In this document: piece by piece, positions 29,741 to 38,690 of the stretch
Position numbering within the stretch: the first letter of the stretch is position 1
Layout: every line of letters starts with the position of its first letter
From: Flavobacterium beibuense
Lineage (GTDB): Bacteria; Bacteroidota; Bacteroidia; Flavobacteriales; Flavobacteriaceae
DNA: 64,000 nt
NCBI RefSeq assembly: GCF_004151245.1
Contig: NZ_JUIW01000002.1
Location: 310,001 to 374,000 of the forward strand
Direction of reading: 5' to 3'
Notes under the pieces: model-generated
Database searches by the model: none
Told to the model about the DNA's origin: nothing
What the model saw: the letters and a program-made list of their open reading frames with translations, nothing else
Translations under genes and position numbers: made by a program

Positions 29741-30169
29741 TTATTCTGTTTTTGGAACAAATACCATAACTTCTTTATCTTCATGTAGCAGAGCAATTCT
29801 GTTTTTTTCAGTTTTAATTTTATCAGCTTTGCCCAGTGCTTTAAAGAACTCATTCTCACCTTTAGCATCTTCACAATACATTTTAGTAGCAACAACTTTA
29901 TCTGTTTTAAAGCTTCCGTTCTCGCCTATTGTATAAGTCCCCCTATAACCATTACATCCTCCATTACCGGATATTGTGTTATCAGCAGCAAAAGTTACAG
30001 TAGGTAAAATTCTTTGAAAATCTGCCGGATTAGGAGCTTTTCCATTAAGCATAGATAATTCCCATGAATTGTTGGTTAAAACTGCTTCAGAAGCCTTTTG
30101 TGTGCATTTACAAGATACCACACATATTAAAGCGAACAATACTAAAGCTGAAAGTGCTATTTTTTTCAT
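29741..30169 (-). CDS. META (HslJ-like) domain lipoprotein
   Basis: 142 residues. The signal runs MKKIALSALVLFALICVVSC, with the lipidated Cys at 20. The META domain fills the remainder: NNSWELSMLNGKAPNPADFQ, then VTFAADNTISGNGGCNGYRG with the conserved GGCNxYxG block, KMYCEDAKGENEFFKAL, and the final strand. META domains are small periplasmic beta-rich modules; HslJ is linked to heat-shock and novobiocin tolerance in E. coli, but the activity is unknown. It has its own -7 element. The VWA-like gene upstream on the same strand is separated by 76 nt. Confidence 0.88.
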   Translation of the reverse strand: MKKIALSALVLFALICVVSCKCTQKASEAVLTNNSWELSMLNGKAPNPADFQRILPTVTFAADNTISGNGGCNGYRGTYTIGENGSFKTDKVVATKMYCEDAKGENEFFKALGKADKIKTEKNRIALLHEDKEVMVFVPKTE

Positions 30170-30190
30170 AACTCGATTTTTTGATTATAT

Positions 30191-30198
30191 CAAATTTA
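30191..30198 (-). promoter_or_regulatory. -7 element TAAATTTG for the META lipoprotein gene
   Basis: Minus-strand octamer ending 21 nt before the ATG at 30169. Confidence 0.5.
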
Positions 30199-30245
30199 GC
30201 CAAATATCGTCAGAAAATATAGCTGTTATAATATTTTTAAGGTTT

Positions 30246-32273
30246 TTATAAAAGTCCGTTATACTTTCTTGTAAACCATTCTATCGCTAATGATAAACAA
30301 AGTATAATCAGTAAAGTAAGCCACTCAATCAATGGCGATTTTGTAGTTTTTACTTTTTGTGTCGCTTTATAAGTATCATTTTTAGAAAGGAAATCAATAA
30401 GCTTTTCTATTTGAGAAGAATAGTAAACTTCACCATTTGTATTAACAGCCGTTTGCTGTAAACGGGTAAGATCAGGGTTTACAAACTGTTTTTCAATTTC
30501 AAAATCAAGAACTTCAAAACTTCCATTTAAAGTAGTGTTTGAGGTATTTTCTTTTACAGTAAAAGTATATTTTCCTGTAGGTAATCCGTCCATATTTACC
30601 TTATACTCATTGTTTCCTTTTAGGAAATCATACGTTTTACTAAAGTCAGAATCCTTACCTTTTACAACAATAGTCAGCCTGGCATTTTCGTCAAACTCAT
30701 AGTTTTTATTAAAATACTGGGCTGTTATAGCAATTGGTTCTCCTGAATTGTAAAAGCTCTCATTATTTACAGTAAGTGATTTTCTTTTGGAATTTGTGGC
30801 AAGATACTGAATGGTTTTATCTATAAAGATATCAAACTCATCATACGATTTGTTTCTTATATGTGTTTCCAGCCTCCATTTCCAGATATTTTCTCCTAAA
30901 AGGAAAGCCCTGCGGGAAGCACCACTCTCAGAAAATACCATTAAAGGGTTCTCTGTAGCGACATTTCGTATTCTTGCCTGTAATAGAGTATTTGTGCCTG
31001 CACTAAGCCTAACAGTACCAAATGGATGTTCCAGGGGAGGAAATTGCTCAAAACCTATATTCTGGGTAGCAAACAAATTAAATGAGGAAATATAATCTGC
31101 CAAATAATCTTCCTTTTGAGATGTCATCTTAAAAGAAAGCATCTGCTGATACTGGTTAAGTAAATTAAAATCGGTATGCGTGCCGGTTATTATCCAGGCA
31201 TTCAAGCCTGCATTTTTATTCAGGTCTAGCAATCCTTTAAATGAAGCATCGGGCTGATATAAAACCAGAACATTAAAGTCGTTTAAAGATTTTATTTCGT
31301 TTGGTTTGAGTATAGTTACCTTTCGTTGCTGATTGGTTTCAATGGCACGTTTTATAGCTCCCAGATCAGGATGGTTTAAAGAGGATATTATTGCAACCTC
31401 ACTACGTTGGTCTATAACCTCTACAGCAAAATTCTTTATATTATTATACTTGTTCTTTTCCTCTTCAGGTGACAATATAACAGCTCTGAAGGTTTGTACT
31501 CCTACCCTTTCTGCGTCCAGTAATACACTAATTGACTGTGCTTTTTTGTCTTTATTAAAAATAATATTTTGCTTAGTTAAAGTAGTATTACCCTGCTGAA
31601 TACTAAATACCGCATTAACTGTTTTGTTTCCGTTATACTGAATGAATACTTCTACCGGAAATTTGTTTTTAAGGAATGCGTACTTATTTACGTTAAGCTG
31701 ATTGATCTTTAAATCAGGGAAAACCGTAGTGTCACCTAAAACAACGGGATATGCAGCCGTATTTTGCTGAAAGCTGTAAACGTAGTCATTTCCTATAGTC
31801 TGATTACCATCAGTAAGCAATACAACAGGATAAGATGTGTTTCTGTAAAATTGCTTCAAATTTTGTACTGCCTGATCTATGTGTGTCTGCTTTCCTGTAA
31901 AATCAGGTTCCTTTCCGGTTTCAAAACCATCGGAAAAAGTATAAAGCTGAACATCATACTTATCTTTAAGCGAATTATTCCCGGTTATTTTTTCAGCCAG
32001 TATCTTAGCTATACTGTCCTGACCAAGTTCCTTAACAGATAATGAATTATCTAAAAGTACTGGCAATGGTGTTTTTACCGTCTCAAAATCTTTTTTAGTT
32101 ACTACAGGATTTATGAGAAGTAAAAAAACCGAAAGTAATGTTATAAAACGTAAAAAAGCCAAAAAGAAAAACACAATGCTTCTCTTTTTGGCTTTAAATA
32201 AATATTGGTAGAACGATAACGCAAAGGCTACAAGTGCAGATACTATTATTAATAAAACTGTAGATGTAGTCAT
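30246..32273 (-). CDS. Membrane protein with VWA-like domain, BatA-like layout
   Basis: 675 residues. Two N-terminal hydrophobic segments (about 5-25 and 37-60) and one near the C-terminus (around 647-665) anchor a large domain. Residues 68-190 have von Willebrand A topology: LPVLLDNSLSVKEL supplies a D-x-S-x-S metal-site (MIDAS) motif, and PVVLLTDGNQTIG the third-motif strand. The middle (200-460) resembles a membrane-linked GATase-like region (AIISSLNHPDLGAIKRAIET, then WIITGTHTDFNLL). An Ig-like module precedes the last helix. This layout recurs in Bacteroidetes aerotolerance-type and cell-envelope proteins of unknown role. It starts 50 nt after fabG on the same strand and may be co-transcribed with it. 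Confidence 0.78.
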   Translation of the reverse strand: MTTSTVLLIIVSALVAFALSFYQYLFKAKKRSIVFFFLAFLRFITLLSVFLLLINPVVTKKDFETVKTPLPVLLDNSLSVKELGQDSIAKILAEKITGNNSLKDKYDVQLYTFSDGFETGKEPDFTGKQTHIDQAVQNLKQFYRNTSYPVVLLTDGNQTIGNDYVYSFQQNTAAYPVVLGDTTVFPDLKINQLNVNKYAFLKNKFPVEVFIQYNGNKTVNAVFSIQQGNTTLTKQNIIFNKDKKAQSISVLLDAERVGVQTFRAVILSPEEEKNKYNNIKNFAVEVIDQRSEVAIISSLNHPDLGAIKRAIETNQQRKVTILKPNEIKSLNDFNVLVLYQPDASFKGLLDLNKNAGLNAWIITGTHTDFNLLNQYQQMLSFKMTSQKEDYLADYISSFNLFATQNIGFEQFPPLEHPFGTVRLSAGTNTLLQARIRNVATENPLMVFSESGASRRAFLLGENIWKWRLETHIRNKSYDEFDIFIDKTIQYLATNSKRKSLTVNNESFYNSGEPIAITAQYFNKNYEFDENARLTIVVKGKDSDFSKTYDFLKGNNEYKVNMDGLPTGKYTFTVKENTSNTTLNGSFEVLDFEIEKQFVNPDLTRLQQTAVNTNGEVYYSSQIEKLIDFLSKNDTYKATQKVKTTKSPLIEWLTLLIILCLSLAIEWFTRKYNGLL

Positions 32274-32323
32274 TAGTTGGTTATCGGTATTTCAATTATT
32301 TTTAAATTTTAGTTTTTGCTTAA

Positions 32324-33070
32324 TTAGGTAAGCATACCACCGTCTACATTAAGTGTCTGGCCGGTAACATAAGCAGATAGATCTGAAGCAAGGTACACAC
32401 AAGCGTTAGCAACATCTTCAGGAGTACCTCCGCGTTTTAACGGAATGTTCTCTGTCCACCCTTTAATAACGTCTGCTCCCAGTTTTTCTGTCATTTCAGT
32501 TTCAATAAATCCCGGTGCAATAGCATTACAACGAATATTTCTAGATCCTAGTTCAAGTGCAACCGACTTCGTAAAACCAATTACACCTGCTTTAGAAGCT
32601 GCATAATTAGTTTGCCCTGCATTACCTTTAACACCAACTACAGAACTCATGTTGATGATAGAGCCATGACGCTGCTTAAGCATTGTTCTTTGTACAGCCT
32701 TCGTCATGTTGAAAACCGATTTAAGGTTAACTTCGATAACTTTATCAAAATCCTCCTCAGAGATTCTCATTAAAAGGTTGTCTTTTGTAATACCTGCATT
32801 ATTTATTAGTATATCTACTGTACCAAAAGTTTCAACTACTTCGTCTACCAGTTTTTGAGCTTCATTAAAATCTGCTGCGTTAGACTGGTAACCTTTCGCT
32901 TTAATACCCATTGCCATTAACTCATCTTCTAATGTTTTTGCAGCTTCTGCAGAAGAACTGTAAGTAAAAGCTACATTAGCACCATGTTTAGCAAAAACCT
33001 GGGCAATACCACGGCCAATACCTCTACTCGCTCCGGTAATGATAGCCGTTTTTCCTTCTAGTAATTTCAT
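32324..33070 (-). CDS. fabG: 3-oxoacyl-[acyl-carrier-protein] reductase
   Basis: A 248-residue short-chain dehydrogenase matching FabG, which reduces 3-oxoacyl-ACP with NADPH in type II fatty-acid synthesis. Landmarks: the cofactor loop TGASRGIGRGIA (13-24), the stabilising NNAGITKDNLLMRI (about 89-102), the catalytic Ser in IINMSSVVG and Tyr/Lys in NYAASKAG (154-161), and the C-terminal VTGQTLNVDGGM typical of FabG. Length and motif spacing are normal. It is not in a fab cluster; the VWA-like gene follows. Its leader carries a -7 element 37 nt upstream. Strong confidence in the family, good confidence in FabG rather than another SDR. Confidence 0.92.
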   Translation of the reverse strand: MKLLEGKTAIITGASRGIGRGIAQVFAKHGANVAFTYSSSAEAAKTLEDELMAMGIKAKGYQSNAADFNEAQKLVDEVVETFGTVDILINNAGITKDNLLMRISEEDFDKVIEVNLKSVFNMTKAVQRTMLKQRHGSIINMSSVVGVKGNAGQTNYAASKAGVIGFTKSVALELGSRNIRCNAIAPGFIETEMTEKLGADVIKGWTENIPLKRGGTPEDVANACVYLASDLSAYVTGQTLNVDGGMLT

Positions 33071-33106
33071 ATGTTCGTATTGTTTGTTTCTTTATTTATA
33101 GAGCAA

Positions 33107-33114
33107 CAAATATA
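33107..33114 (-). promoter_or_regulatory. -7 element TATATTTG for fabG
   Basis: Minus-strand octamer ending 36 nt before the ATG at 33070. Confidence 0.5.
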
Positions 33115-33169
33115 ATAAAATGTTTGTGGTTTACTTACCCTGTTACTGTTTTACAAACTAAGGGTTGTT

Positions 33170-33177
33170 TATTTTTG
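33170..33177 (+). promoter_or_regulatory. -7 element TATTTTTG for the acetyltransferase gene
   Basis: Ends 33 nt before the ATG at 33211. Confidence 0.5.
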
Positions 33178-33210
33178 TAGGGAAACTCATTATTAAGCTG
33201 TTATGAAATT

Positions 33211-33750
33211 ATGAAACATATTTATAACGAACATACTTTGCCCGATGGCAAAAAAATAATAATACGCAACGGAAAAATAGAAGATGCCCCTGCCCTTATA
33301 ACGCTTAAAAAAAGTTATATAAAAGGGACTACCTCTATACCTCTATATGAGGATGAATATAATAATAGCATAATGGAGGAAACGGCTTGGATTAACAGGT
33401 TTAACAATGAAGATAACAGCCTTTTACTTGTGGCTGAATATAATAGTAACCTAATAGGCAATATAGACCTGAACGGGAATCAGCGTAGGAAGCTTTACCA
33501 TACGGCAATGATAGGTATGGGAATAGCTTATGACTGGCATAATAAAAAAATAGGTTCGTTATTAATGGAATGCACTATAAAGTGGGCACTTACATCAAAT
33601 GTAAAAATAATATGGCTTGAAGTTTACTCCACAAACACAGGAGGAATAAAGCTGTATGAAAAGTTTGGTTTTGAAGAATGTGGCATTATTAAAAACTTTT
33701 TTGAAAAAGAGAATCCAGCCGACAAAATAACCATGGTAAAGTATTTCTAA
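33211..33750 (+). CDS. GNAT family N-acetyltransferase
   Basis: 179 residues with an acetyl-CoA-dependent GNAT fold. Visible elements are IIIRNGKIEDAPALITLKKS, the strand pair LLLVAEYNSNLIGNIDLNGN, the acceptor/CoA region YHTAMIGMGIAYDWHNKKIG leading into SLLMECTIKWA, then IWLEVYSTNTGGIKLYEKFG near 131-150, typical of the small-amine/PhnO-like group. The pyrophosphate loop is HNKKIGS. It is divergent from fabG and seemingly monocistronic. The substrate is unknown. Confidence 0.85.
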   Translation: MKHIYNEHTLPDGKKIIIRNGKIEDAPALITLKKSYIKGTTSIPLYEDEYNNSIMEETAWINRFNNEDNSLLLVAEYNSNLIGNIDLNGNQRRKLYHTAMIGMGIAYDWHNKKIGSLLMECTIKWALTSNVKIIWLEVYSTNTGGIKLYEKFGFEECGIIKNFFEKENPADKITMVKYF

Positions 33751-33878
33751 GTTTACGAAAAAACTAACTTAATGCTAATTAACTCTTTAAATATTAAAGT
33801 TTTATTAAAGACACAGGGCTTTCGATTTACTATTTGTAATTTTATGCTTGAAAAGAAAAATCAAATAAAAAAAGCGTA

Positions 33879-34052
33879 ATGATTAAGATTAACCTTGTAA
33901 AACAAAAAGAAATGAAACTGGTAAAATTTTTCCTGGCAATGCTCGCAGGATTCGGACTTATAAAAGTCTATAATTTTGTGGCACAAATGGAACTTGAAGA
34001 AGAAGAGAGTGACATCTATGATGACGAACACGAATATCCTCTTTTTGTATAG
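33879..34052 (+). CDS. Small single-pass membrane protein with acidic tail (57 aa)
   Basis: 57 residues. A short basic start (with a second Met at residue 12, ATG 33912, as an alternative start) is followed by a hydrophobic segment VKFFLAMLAGFGLIKVYNFV (15-34). A strongly acidic tail ends the protein (MELEEEESDIYDDEHEY). This charge arrangement predicts an inner-membrane peptide with its acidic end outside or at the surface, but orientation is not certain. No family was recognised. It is followed by two hairpins. The clean helix-plus-acidic-tail architecture supports it as coding; it may belong with the two small proteins further downstream. Confidence 0.5.
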   Translation: MIKINLVKQKEMKLVKFFLAMLAGFGLIKVYNFVAQMELEEEESDIYDDEHEYPLFV

Positions 34053-34080
34053 TTCCGCTATACATATTAAATTTTACTAA

Positions 34081-34136
34081 AGCACCTTACACTTAGGGTG
34101 CTATACTCTTTTAAGCCTATACTATATTTTAGGCTT
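34081..34136 (+). terminator. Two consecutive hairpins in the 242-nt gap before the next gene
   Basis: AGCACC/GGTGCT (34081-34102) and AAGCCTA/TAGGCTT (34113-34136) follow the 57-residue gene. The first is trailed by CTTTT. The remainder of the gap to 34294 is AT-rich and I see nothing else in it. Confidence 0.5.
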
Positions 34137-34294
34137 ATATATTTCCTGAATTTTCTCTTAACATTTTAACACCTAATAGAGCAACGTATAATAAAACGTT
34201 AAACTACAAAGGTTTATACTGGTTTTAAGACATCCTTAATACACTAACGGTTTTAGAATGCTTAATTTAGTAAAGCGTCTTAAAAACATGTATT

Positions 34295-34489
34295 ATGGAA
34301 AATCAAAATATACATCACGATAAGGATCCACTTCCTAAAAATATGGTGCCTAACCAAAACCCTAAGCCTCTACCCCAAAAGGACAGAAGCATAGCATCTG
34401 GTTATTTAGGTAATAAGGATGACATAAGACGCGACTCAAAATTAGAGAAAAGCGATGTAAAAGCAGACCGGAAAAGTGACAACAAATAA
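34295..34489 (+). CDS. Small hydrophilic Lys/Asp/Asn-rich protein (64 aa)
   Basis: 64 residues, no signal peptide and no hydrophobic segment. It opens MENQNIHHDKDPLPKNMVPN, has an asparagine/proline-rich first half, and a charged second half (SKLEKSDVKADRKSDNK). Probably disordered. It is followed 30 nt later by a YtxH-like membrane-anchored protein, and such pairs are typical of stress-induced small proteins in Flavobacteria. The resemblance is in composition and position only; no family motif is recognisable. Confidence 0.55.
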   Translation: MENQNIHHDKDPLPKNMVPNQNPKPLPQKDRSIASGYLGNKDDIRRDSKLEKSDVKADRKSDNK

Positions 34490-34519
34490 TATTTTATTAA
34501 TTATATAAATTAAACAGCT

Positions 34520-34789
34520 ATGAGTAACAAAAAAGTAGTATTAGGAATTGCAGCCGGTGTTGCAGCCCTTGCAGTAGTAGGAGTAATGTTAAAAAGAAAA
34601 GGATACCTTGACGGAGCTTGCGAAAAAGCTGAAGAACTTGGTAAAGACCTTAGAAACAAATACAAAGATGTAAAAGAAAGTGCACGCAAAAAATTTGATG
34701 AAATGGTGTACAAAGGCGGAGAAATAGCCGACAAAATGAAAACTGAAGCAGAGACTACTGCTAAAAATATTGATCCGGCAACAAACTAG
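34520..34789 (+). CDS. YtxH-like membrane-anchored coiled-coil protein
   Basis: 89 residues: a glycine/alanine-rich hydrophobic helix at the start (VVLGIAAGVAALAVVGVML, 6-24), followed by about 60 residues of Lys/Glu-rich heptad-like helix (KAEELGKDLRNKYKDVKES, then KKFDEMVYKGGEIADKMK). This is the layout of YtxH-type general stress proteins: N-terminal helix in the membrane and an amphipathic tail. Function is unknown beyond stress induction in Gram-positive relatives. A strong terminator closes the unit. It lies 30 nt after the 64-residue gene. Confidence 0.75.
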   Translation: MSNKKVVLGIAAGVAALAVVGVMLKRKGYLDGACEKAEELGKDLRNKYKDVKESARKKFDEMVYKGGEIADKMKTEAETTAKNIDPATN

Positions 34790-34807
34790 CTAATCAATAT
34801 TATTCCA

Positions 34808-34837
34808 TAAAAAAAGCTGCCATTGGCAGCTTTTTTT
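34808..34837. terminator. Bidirectional intrinsic terminator
   Basis: AAAAAAAGCTGCC/GGCAGCTTTTTTT stem with a three-base loop between convergent genes. Confidence 0.9.
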
Positions 34838-34847
34838 ATGCTTTTAC

Positions 34848-35468
34848 TTAAAAAATATCAGGGTCACCCTTACCTTCCCTAACCAGCTCTGGTTCATCAC
34901 CCGAAAGATCTATAATCGTTGAAGCTACATTATCACCATATCCGCCATCAATAACAGCATCTACAAGGTTTTGCCATTTCTCAAAAATAAGTTCAGGATC
35001 TGTTGAATATTCCAATATCTCATCATCATCATGAATAGATGTGGAAACTATAGGGTTACCCAACTGACGGACAATTTCCAGTGCTATATTGTTGTCCGGG
35101 ATACGTATACCTACAGTATTTTTCTTTTTAAATTCCTTAGGTAAGTTATTATTACCCGGAAGGATAAAAGTATAAGGCCCCGGCAGTGACCTTTTTAATA
35201 TTTTAAAAGTACTGGTGTCTATCTGCTTAACATAGTCGGAAAGATTACTTAAATCACTACAGATAAAAGAAAAATTAGCCTTATCCAGCTTTATGCCTTT
35301 TATCCTTGCTATTTTTTCCAGTGCCTTGCTGTTTGTTATATCACAACCTAGTCCGTAAACCGTGTCTGTGGGATATATTATAAGCCCTCCGTCCTTAAGT
35401 ATTTTAATTACTTTCGCAATTTCTCGCTCATTCGGATTTTCGGGATATATTTTAATGAACTGTGCCAT
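34848..35468 (-). CDS. L-threonylcarbamoyladenylate synthase (Sua5/YciO/YrdC family)
   Basis: 206 residues of the YrdC fold. This enzyme condenses threonine, bicarbonate and ATP into threonylcarbamoyl-AMP for the t6A37 modification of ANN-decoding tRNAs. Landmarks are GGLIIYPTDTVYGLGCDITN (residues 27-46; the PTDTVYGLGCD signature), IKGIKLDKANFSFICSDLSN, LKRSLPGPYTFILP (about 88-101) and NPIVSTSIHDDDE. The KR residue set of YrdC (K-R-P) shows partly as IKGIKLDK, closer to the YciO-like subgroup, so another related role cannot be excluded. It lies 75 nt downstream of uvrD on the same strand. Confidence 0.85.
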   Translation of the reverse strand: MAQFIKIYPENPNEREIAKVIKILKDGGLIIYPTDTVYGLGCDITNSKALEKIARIKGIKLDKANFSFICSDLSNLSDYVKQIDTSTFKILKRSLPGPYTFILPGNNNLPKEFKKKNTVGIRIPDNNIALEIVRQLGNPIVSTSIHDDDEILEYSTDPELIFEKWQNLVDAVIDGGYGDNVASTIIDLSGDEPELVREGKGDPDIF

Positions 35469-35543
35469 AGGTTGTCAATTTCAGTTTTCGAACTTTAAAG
35501 TTACGAAAGGGATTTATTATAAGCGTTAATTTAAATGTAAAGC

Positions 35544-37892
35544 TTATCCTATAACATCAAGTTTTGCAAAACGTAATAAAAGCTTTTTAATTCCTCCTAC
35601 ATCAAATTTAATTTCAGCTTTCTTATCAGGTCCGGCTCCTTCAATATTAAGCACCTGACCTTTACCAAAACGTTCATGCATTACAATGTTACCTACTGCC
35701 AGTTTACTGTCTGGCATGGCAGGTTCTGATGAAGCTGATGCAGAATTGCCCGACATAGGTTTAAGTCTGCGTATACCACTATCCGGTTTAGGATCATTAT
35801 CGGTAACCCACTTAGGCGGAATGCCGTTTGTAGGCTTGTTCAGTCTTAGTTTTGATTTATCTACATCACCAAAAATATCGTTGTTTATCATTGGTTTGTA
35901 ACGATAGTTTGTTTCTACAGGGGTAAGATATTCCAGGAATGAATCTGTAATTTCCTCTATAAATCTTGAAGGTTCACTATCCACCAGTTTACCCCATCTG
36001 TAACGCGATTGTGCATATGTAAGGTAAGCCTGATGCTCTGCACGTGTAAGTGCCACATAAAACAGCCTTCGCTCCTCTTCCAGTTCGCTACGTGTATTCA
36101 TACTCATGGCACTAGGGAACAAATCTTCTTCCATACCCACAATAAAAACGTGAGGGAATTCAAGGCCTTTTGCAAGGTGTATGGTCATAAGCGCTACCCT
36201 GTCATCATCACCGGTATCCTTGTCCATATCGGTAGCCAGAGCTACATCTTCAAGGAATTCAGATAGTGCTCCACGTGCACCGTCAACCTCTTTCTGCCCT
36301 TCAATAAAGTCCCTTATACCGTTTAGTAATTCTTCTATATTTTCTATACGGGCAATACCTTCCGGAGTTGCGTCTTTTTTAAGCTCCTGTATTAACCCCG
36401 TTTTCTTAGTAACGTGTTCTGCAAGATAGAAAGCATCCTGAGCCTCATTAATTATCTGGAAACTCTTAATCATGGTTACAAAATCCTGAATCTTGTTTTT
36501 TGTACCGGAATTCAGTCTAAGGTCTATCCTGTCTATGTTTTCCATTACTTCAAAAATGGAACGCTTATAGTGGTTTGCAGCAACAGTAAGTTTTTCTATA
36601 GTCGTACCCCCTATTCCCCTTGTAGGATAGTTGATAACCCTTACCAGTGCCTCTTCATCTTTAGGATTGATAACAAGCCTTAGATAAGCCAATACATCTT
36701 TTATCTCTTTTCTTTGGTAGAACGATAATCCTCCGTAAATCCTGTAAGGTATATCACGTTTACGCAAAGCATCCTCAATTGCCCTGGATTGTGCATTGGT
36801 TCTGTACAGCACTGCAAAACTTCCGTTTTTAAGCTGATGCTGCATTTTCTCCTCAAAAATGGTACTGGCAACAAATCGGCCTTCCTCACCATCGGTAAGG
36901 CTTCGGTGAACTTTTATTTTAGGTCCGTCCTCATTGGCCGTCCAAACCACTTTATCAAGCTTGGTTTTATTCTTATCTATAATAGAGTTTGCTGCCTCTA
37001 CAATGTTTCGTGACGAACGATAATTCTGCTCCAGACGGTACATCTGTACATTATCATAATCCTTTTGGAAATTAAGAATGTTGTTGATATTAGCCCCCCT
37101 AAAAGCATAGATACTTTGTGCATCATCACCTACCACACAAATATTCTGGAACCTATCAGACAAAGCCCTTACAATAAGATACTGTGAGTGATTGGTATCC
37201 TGATACTCATCTACCAGTATATAACGGAAACGATCCTGATATTTCATCAGTACATCCGGGAAACGGTTAAGCAACTCGTTAGTACGCAACAAAAGGTCAT
37301 CAAAGTCCATCGCTCCCGACTTAAAGCAACGCTCCACATACTGCTCATATATTTCACCAAGACGTGGTTTTTTAGACATTGCATCTGCTTCCTGAAGTTC
37401 AGGATTGTTATAATAAGCTTTAACGGTAATAAGGCTGTTTTTATAAGTAGAAATACGACTTAGTACCTGCTTTGGCTTATAAACATCCTTATCAAGCTGC
37501 ATTTCCTTTATAATAGAACCTATAAGGCGTATGCTGTCCTGAGAGTCGTAAATAGTAAAGTTTGACGGATAACCAAGCTTATCGGCCTCAAAACGCAATA
37601 TTTTAGCAAAGATAGAGTGAAAGGTACCCATCCATAGGTTCTTGGCCTCAGAGTTACCTACAATGTCGGCAATACGCTTTTTCATTTCTCGGGCTGCCTT
37701 ATTGGTAAAGGTAAGCGCAAGTATATTAAAAGCATCTACTCCCTGTGCCATAAGATAGGCAATACGCATGGTAAGTACCCTTGTTTTACCCGATCCTGCA
37801 CCCGCAATTACAATCATAGGCCCGTCTTTCTGTAAAACCGGAGCCCTTTGCGCATCATTTAACTGGCTTATATATCTGTCTATTTCCGTCAT
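35544..37892 (-). CDS. uvrD: UvrD/PcrA-type ATP-dependent DNA helicase
   Basis: 782 residues of a superfamily 1A 3'-5' helicase. Motifs: Q-motif LNDAQRAPV, motif I IAGAGSGKTRVL, Ia LALTFTNKAAREM, II RYILVDEYQDTNHSQY, III VCVVGDDAQSIYAFRGA, IV LEQNYRSS, and V/VI VALMTIHLAKGLEFPHVF with VALTRAEHQAYL. The C-terminal 60 residues after a flexible linker hold the conserved VMHERFGKGQVLNIEG Tudor-like module that binds RNA polymerase in PcrA/UvrD. It acts in nucleotide excision repair and removal of stalled complexes. ATG 37892 is the start: the upstream TTG at 37910 lies within a -7 element. The Sua5/YrdC gene follows at 75 nt. Confidence 0.96.
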   Translation of the reverse strand: MTEIDRYISQLNDAQRAPVLQKDGPMIVIAGAGSGKTRVLTMRIAYLMAQGVDAFNILALTFTNKAAREMKKRIADIVGNSEAKNLWMGTFHSIFAKILRFEADKLGYPSNFTIYDSQDSIRLIGSIIKEMQLDKDVYKPKQVLSRISTYKNSLITVKAYYNNPELQEADAMSKKPRLGEIYEQYVERCFKSGAMDFDDLLLRTNELLNRFPDVLMKYQDRFRYILVDEYQDTNHSQYLIVRALSDRFQNICVVGDDAQSIYAFRGANINNILNFQKDYDNVQMYRLEQNYRSSRNIVEAANSIIDKNKTKLDKVVWTANEDGPKIKVHRSLTDGEEGRFVASTIFEEKMQHQLKNGSFAVLYRTNAQSRAIEDALRKRDIPYRIYGGLSFYQRKEIKDVLAYLRLVINPKDEEALVRVINYPTRGIGGTTIEKLTVAANHYKRSIFEVMENIDRIDLRLNSGTKNKIQDFVTMIKSFQIINEAQDAFYLAEHVTKKTGLIQELKKDATPEGIARIENIEELLNGIRDFIEGQKEVDGARGALSEFLEDVALATDMDKDTGDDDRVALMTIHLAKGLEFPHVFIVGMEEDLFPSAMSMNTRSELEEERRLFYVALTRAEHQAYLTYAQSRYRWGKLVDSEPSRFIEEITDSFLEYLTPVETNYRYKPMINNDIFGDVDKSKLRLNKPTNGIPPKWVTDNDPKPDSGIRRLKPMSGNSASASSEPAMPDSKLAVGNIVMHERFGKGQVLNIEGAGPDKKAEIKFDVGGIKKLLLRFAKLDVIG

Positions 37893-37907
37893 AACTTTTA
37901 TAAAGAG

Positions 37908-37915
37908 CAAAAGTA
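37908..37915 (-). promoter_or_regulatory. -7 element TACTTTTG for uvrD
   Basis: Minus-strand octamer ending 15 nt before ATG 37892. It contains the competing TTG (37910). Confidence 0.55.
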
Positions 37916-38083
37916 ACGAATTTTGGTTGGGATTAAAACCTCTTATTTATGTCTAATACCCTACTTTTTGTTAAAAATTATTCACAATAAATTTACCTTA
38001 CAAAAAGTATTTGATTATTTTCGCCTCTTACAATTTTATAATAAAAAACTGCGTTACACTATTACACCAAACTATTACTAAAC

Positions 38084-38608
38084 ATGGATTTTACAAAATT
38101 TATTGATGTATTTGCCTATACAATACCTTCTATAATCGTAGGATTTGTTGCCTACTATTTTTTTGATACACAACGTAAAAATGATGAAGGCCGCCGCCGT
38201 TACCTTTTACATAAAGATGCACAAAAGCATTCTATGCCTTTAAGGCTTCAGGCTTATGAAAGATTGGTACTTTTCCTTGAAAGGATTAATCCTTCTAAAC
38301 TGCTTATAAGAATTGCACCGCAGTCATCAAACAAGCTTGATTATGAAGATTATGTAATTGCACAAATTGAGCAGGAATATGAACATAACCTAACTCAGCA
38401 AATATATATATCGGCTGAAAGCTGGGATATAATCACTACTGCTAAAAATGCTACCATACAAATGATACGTAAAGCAAGTATGAGTGAAAAGGTAGATTCT
38501 GCTAACAAATTAAGAGAGGTTATCCTTACTGATTTATTTGATAAACAAAGCCCCAGCAGTGTAGCTGTTGCTTATCTTAAAAATGAGGTAGCAGAAATGT
38601 GGCAATAA
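38084..38608 (+). CDS. Membrane-anchored protein of unknown function (DUF7935-like)
   Basis: 174 residues. One hydrophobic helix at residues 10-27 (FAYTIPSIIVGFVAYYFF) is followed by a soluble helical domain with QRKNDEGRRRYLLHKDAQKH, MPLRLQAYERLVLFLERINP and VDSANKLREVILTDLF. I recall near-identical N-terminal blocks (LPLRLQAYERM, LFLERI) in a family conserved across Flavobacteriia, which I believe is DUF7935, but cannot check. The domain probably sits in the cytoplasm. A TATTTTCG element is present near 38021. A terminator follows. The biological role is unknown. Confidence 0.7.
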   Translation: MDFTKFIDVFAYTIPSIIVGFVAYYFFDTQRKNDEGRRRYLLHKDAQKHSMPLRLQAYERLVLFLERINPSKLLIRIAPQSSNKLDYEDYVIAQIEQEYEHNLTQQIYISAESWDIITTAKNATIQMIRKASMSEKVDSANKLREVILTDLFDKQSPSSVAVAYLKNEVAEMWQ

Positions 38609-38630
38609 CATCTTTACAATATTTTTATAT

Positions 38631-38659
38631 AAGGCATCCAAAAAAAGGATGCCTTTTTT
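38631..38659 (+). terminator. Intrinsic terminator
   Basis: AAGGCATCC/GGATGCCTT stem with an A7 loop and T6 run. An ATG at 38649 in its right arm is in frame with the next gene and is not a plausible start. Confidence 0.88.
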
Positions 38660-38663
38660 ATTT

Positions 38664-38671
38664 TATGTTTG
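38664..38671 (+). promoter_or_regulatory. -7 element TATGTTTG for the secreted 131-aa protein gene
   Basis: Ends 19 nt before ATG 38691 and follows directly after the terminator of the preceding gene. Confidence 0.5.
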
Positions 38672-38690
38672 TATACCAATCTCTATAATA

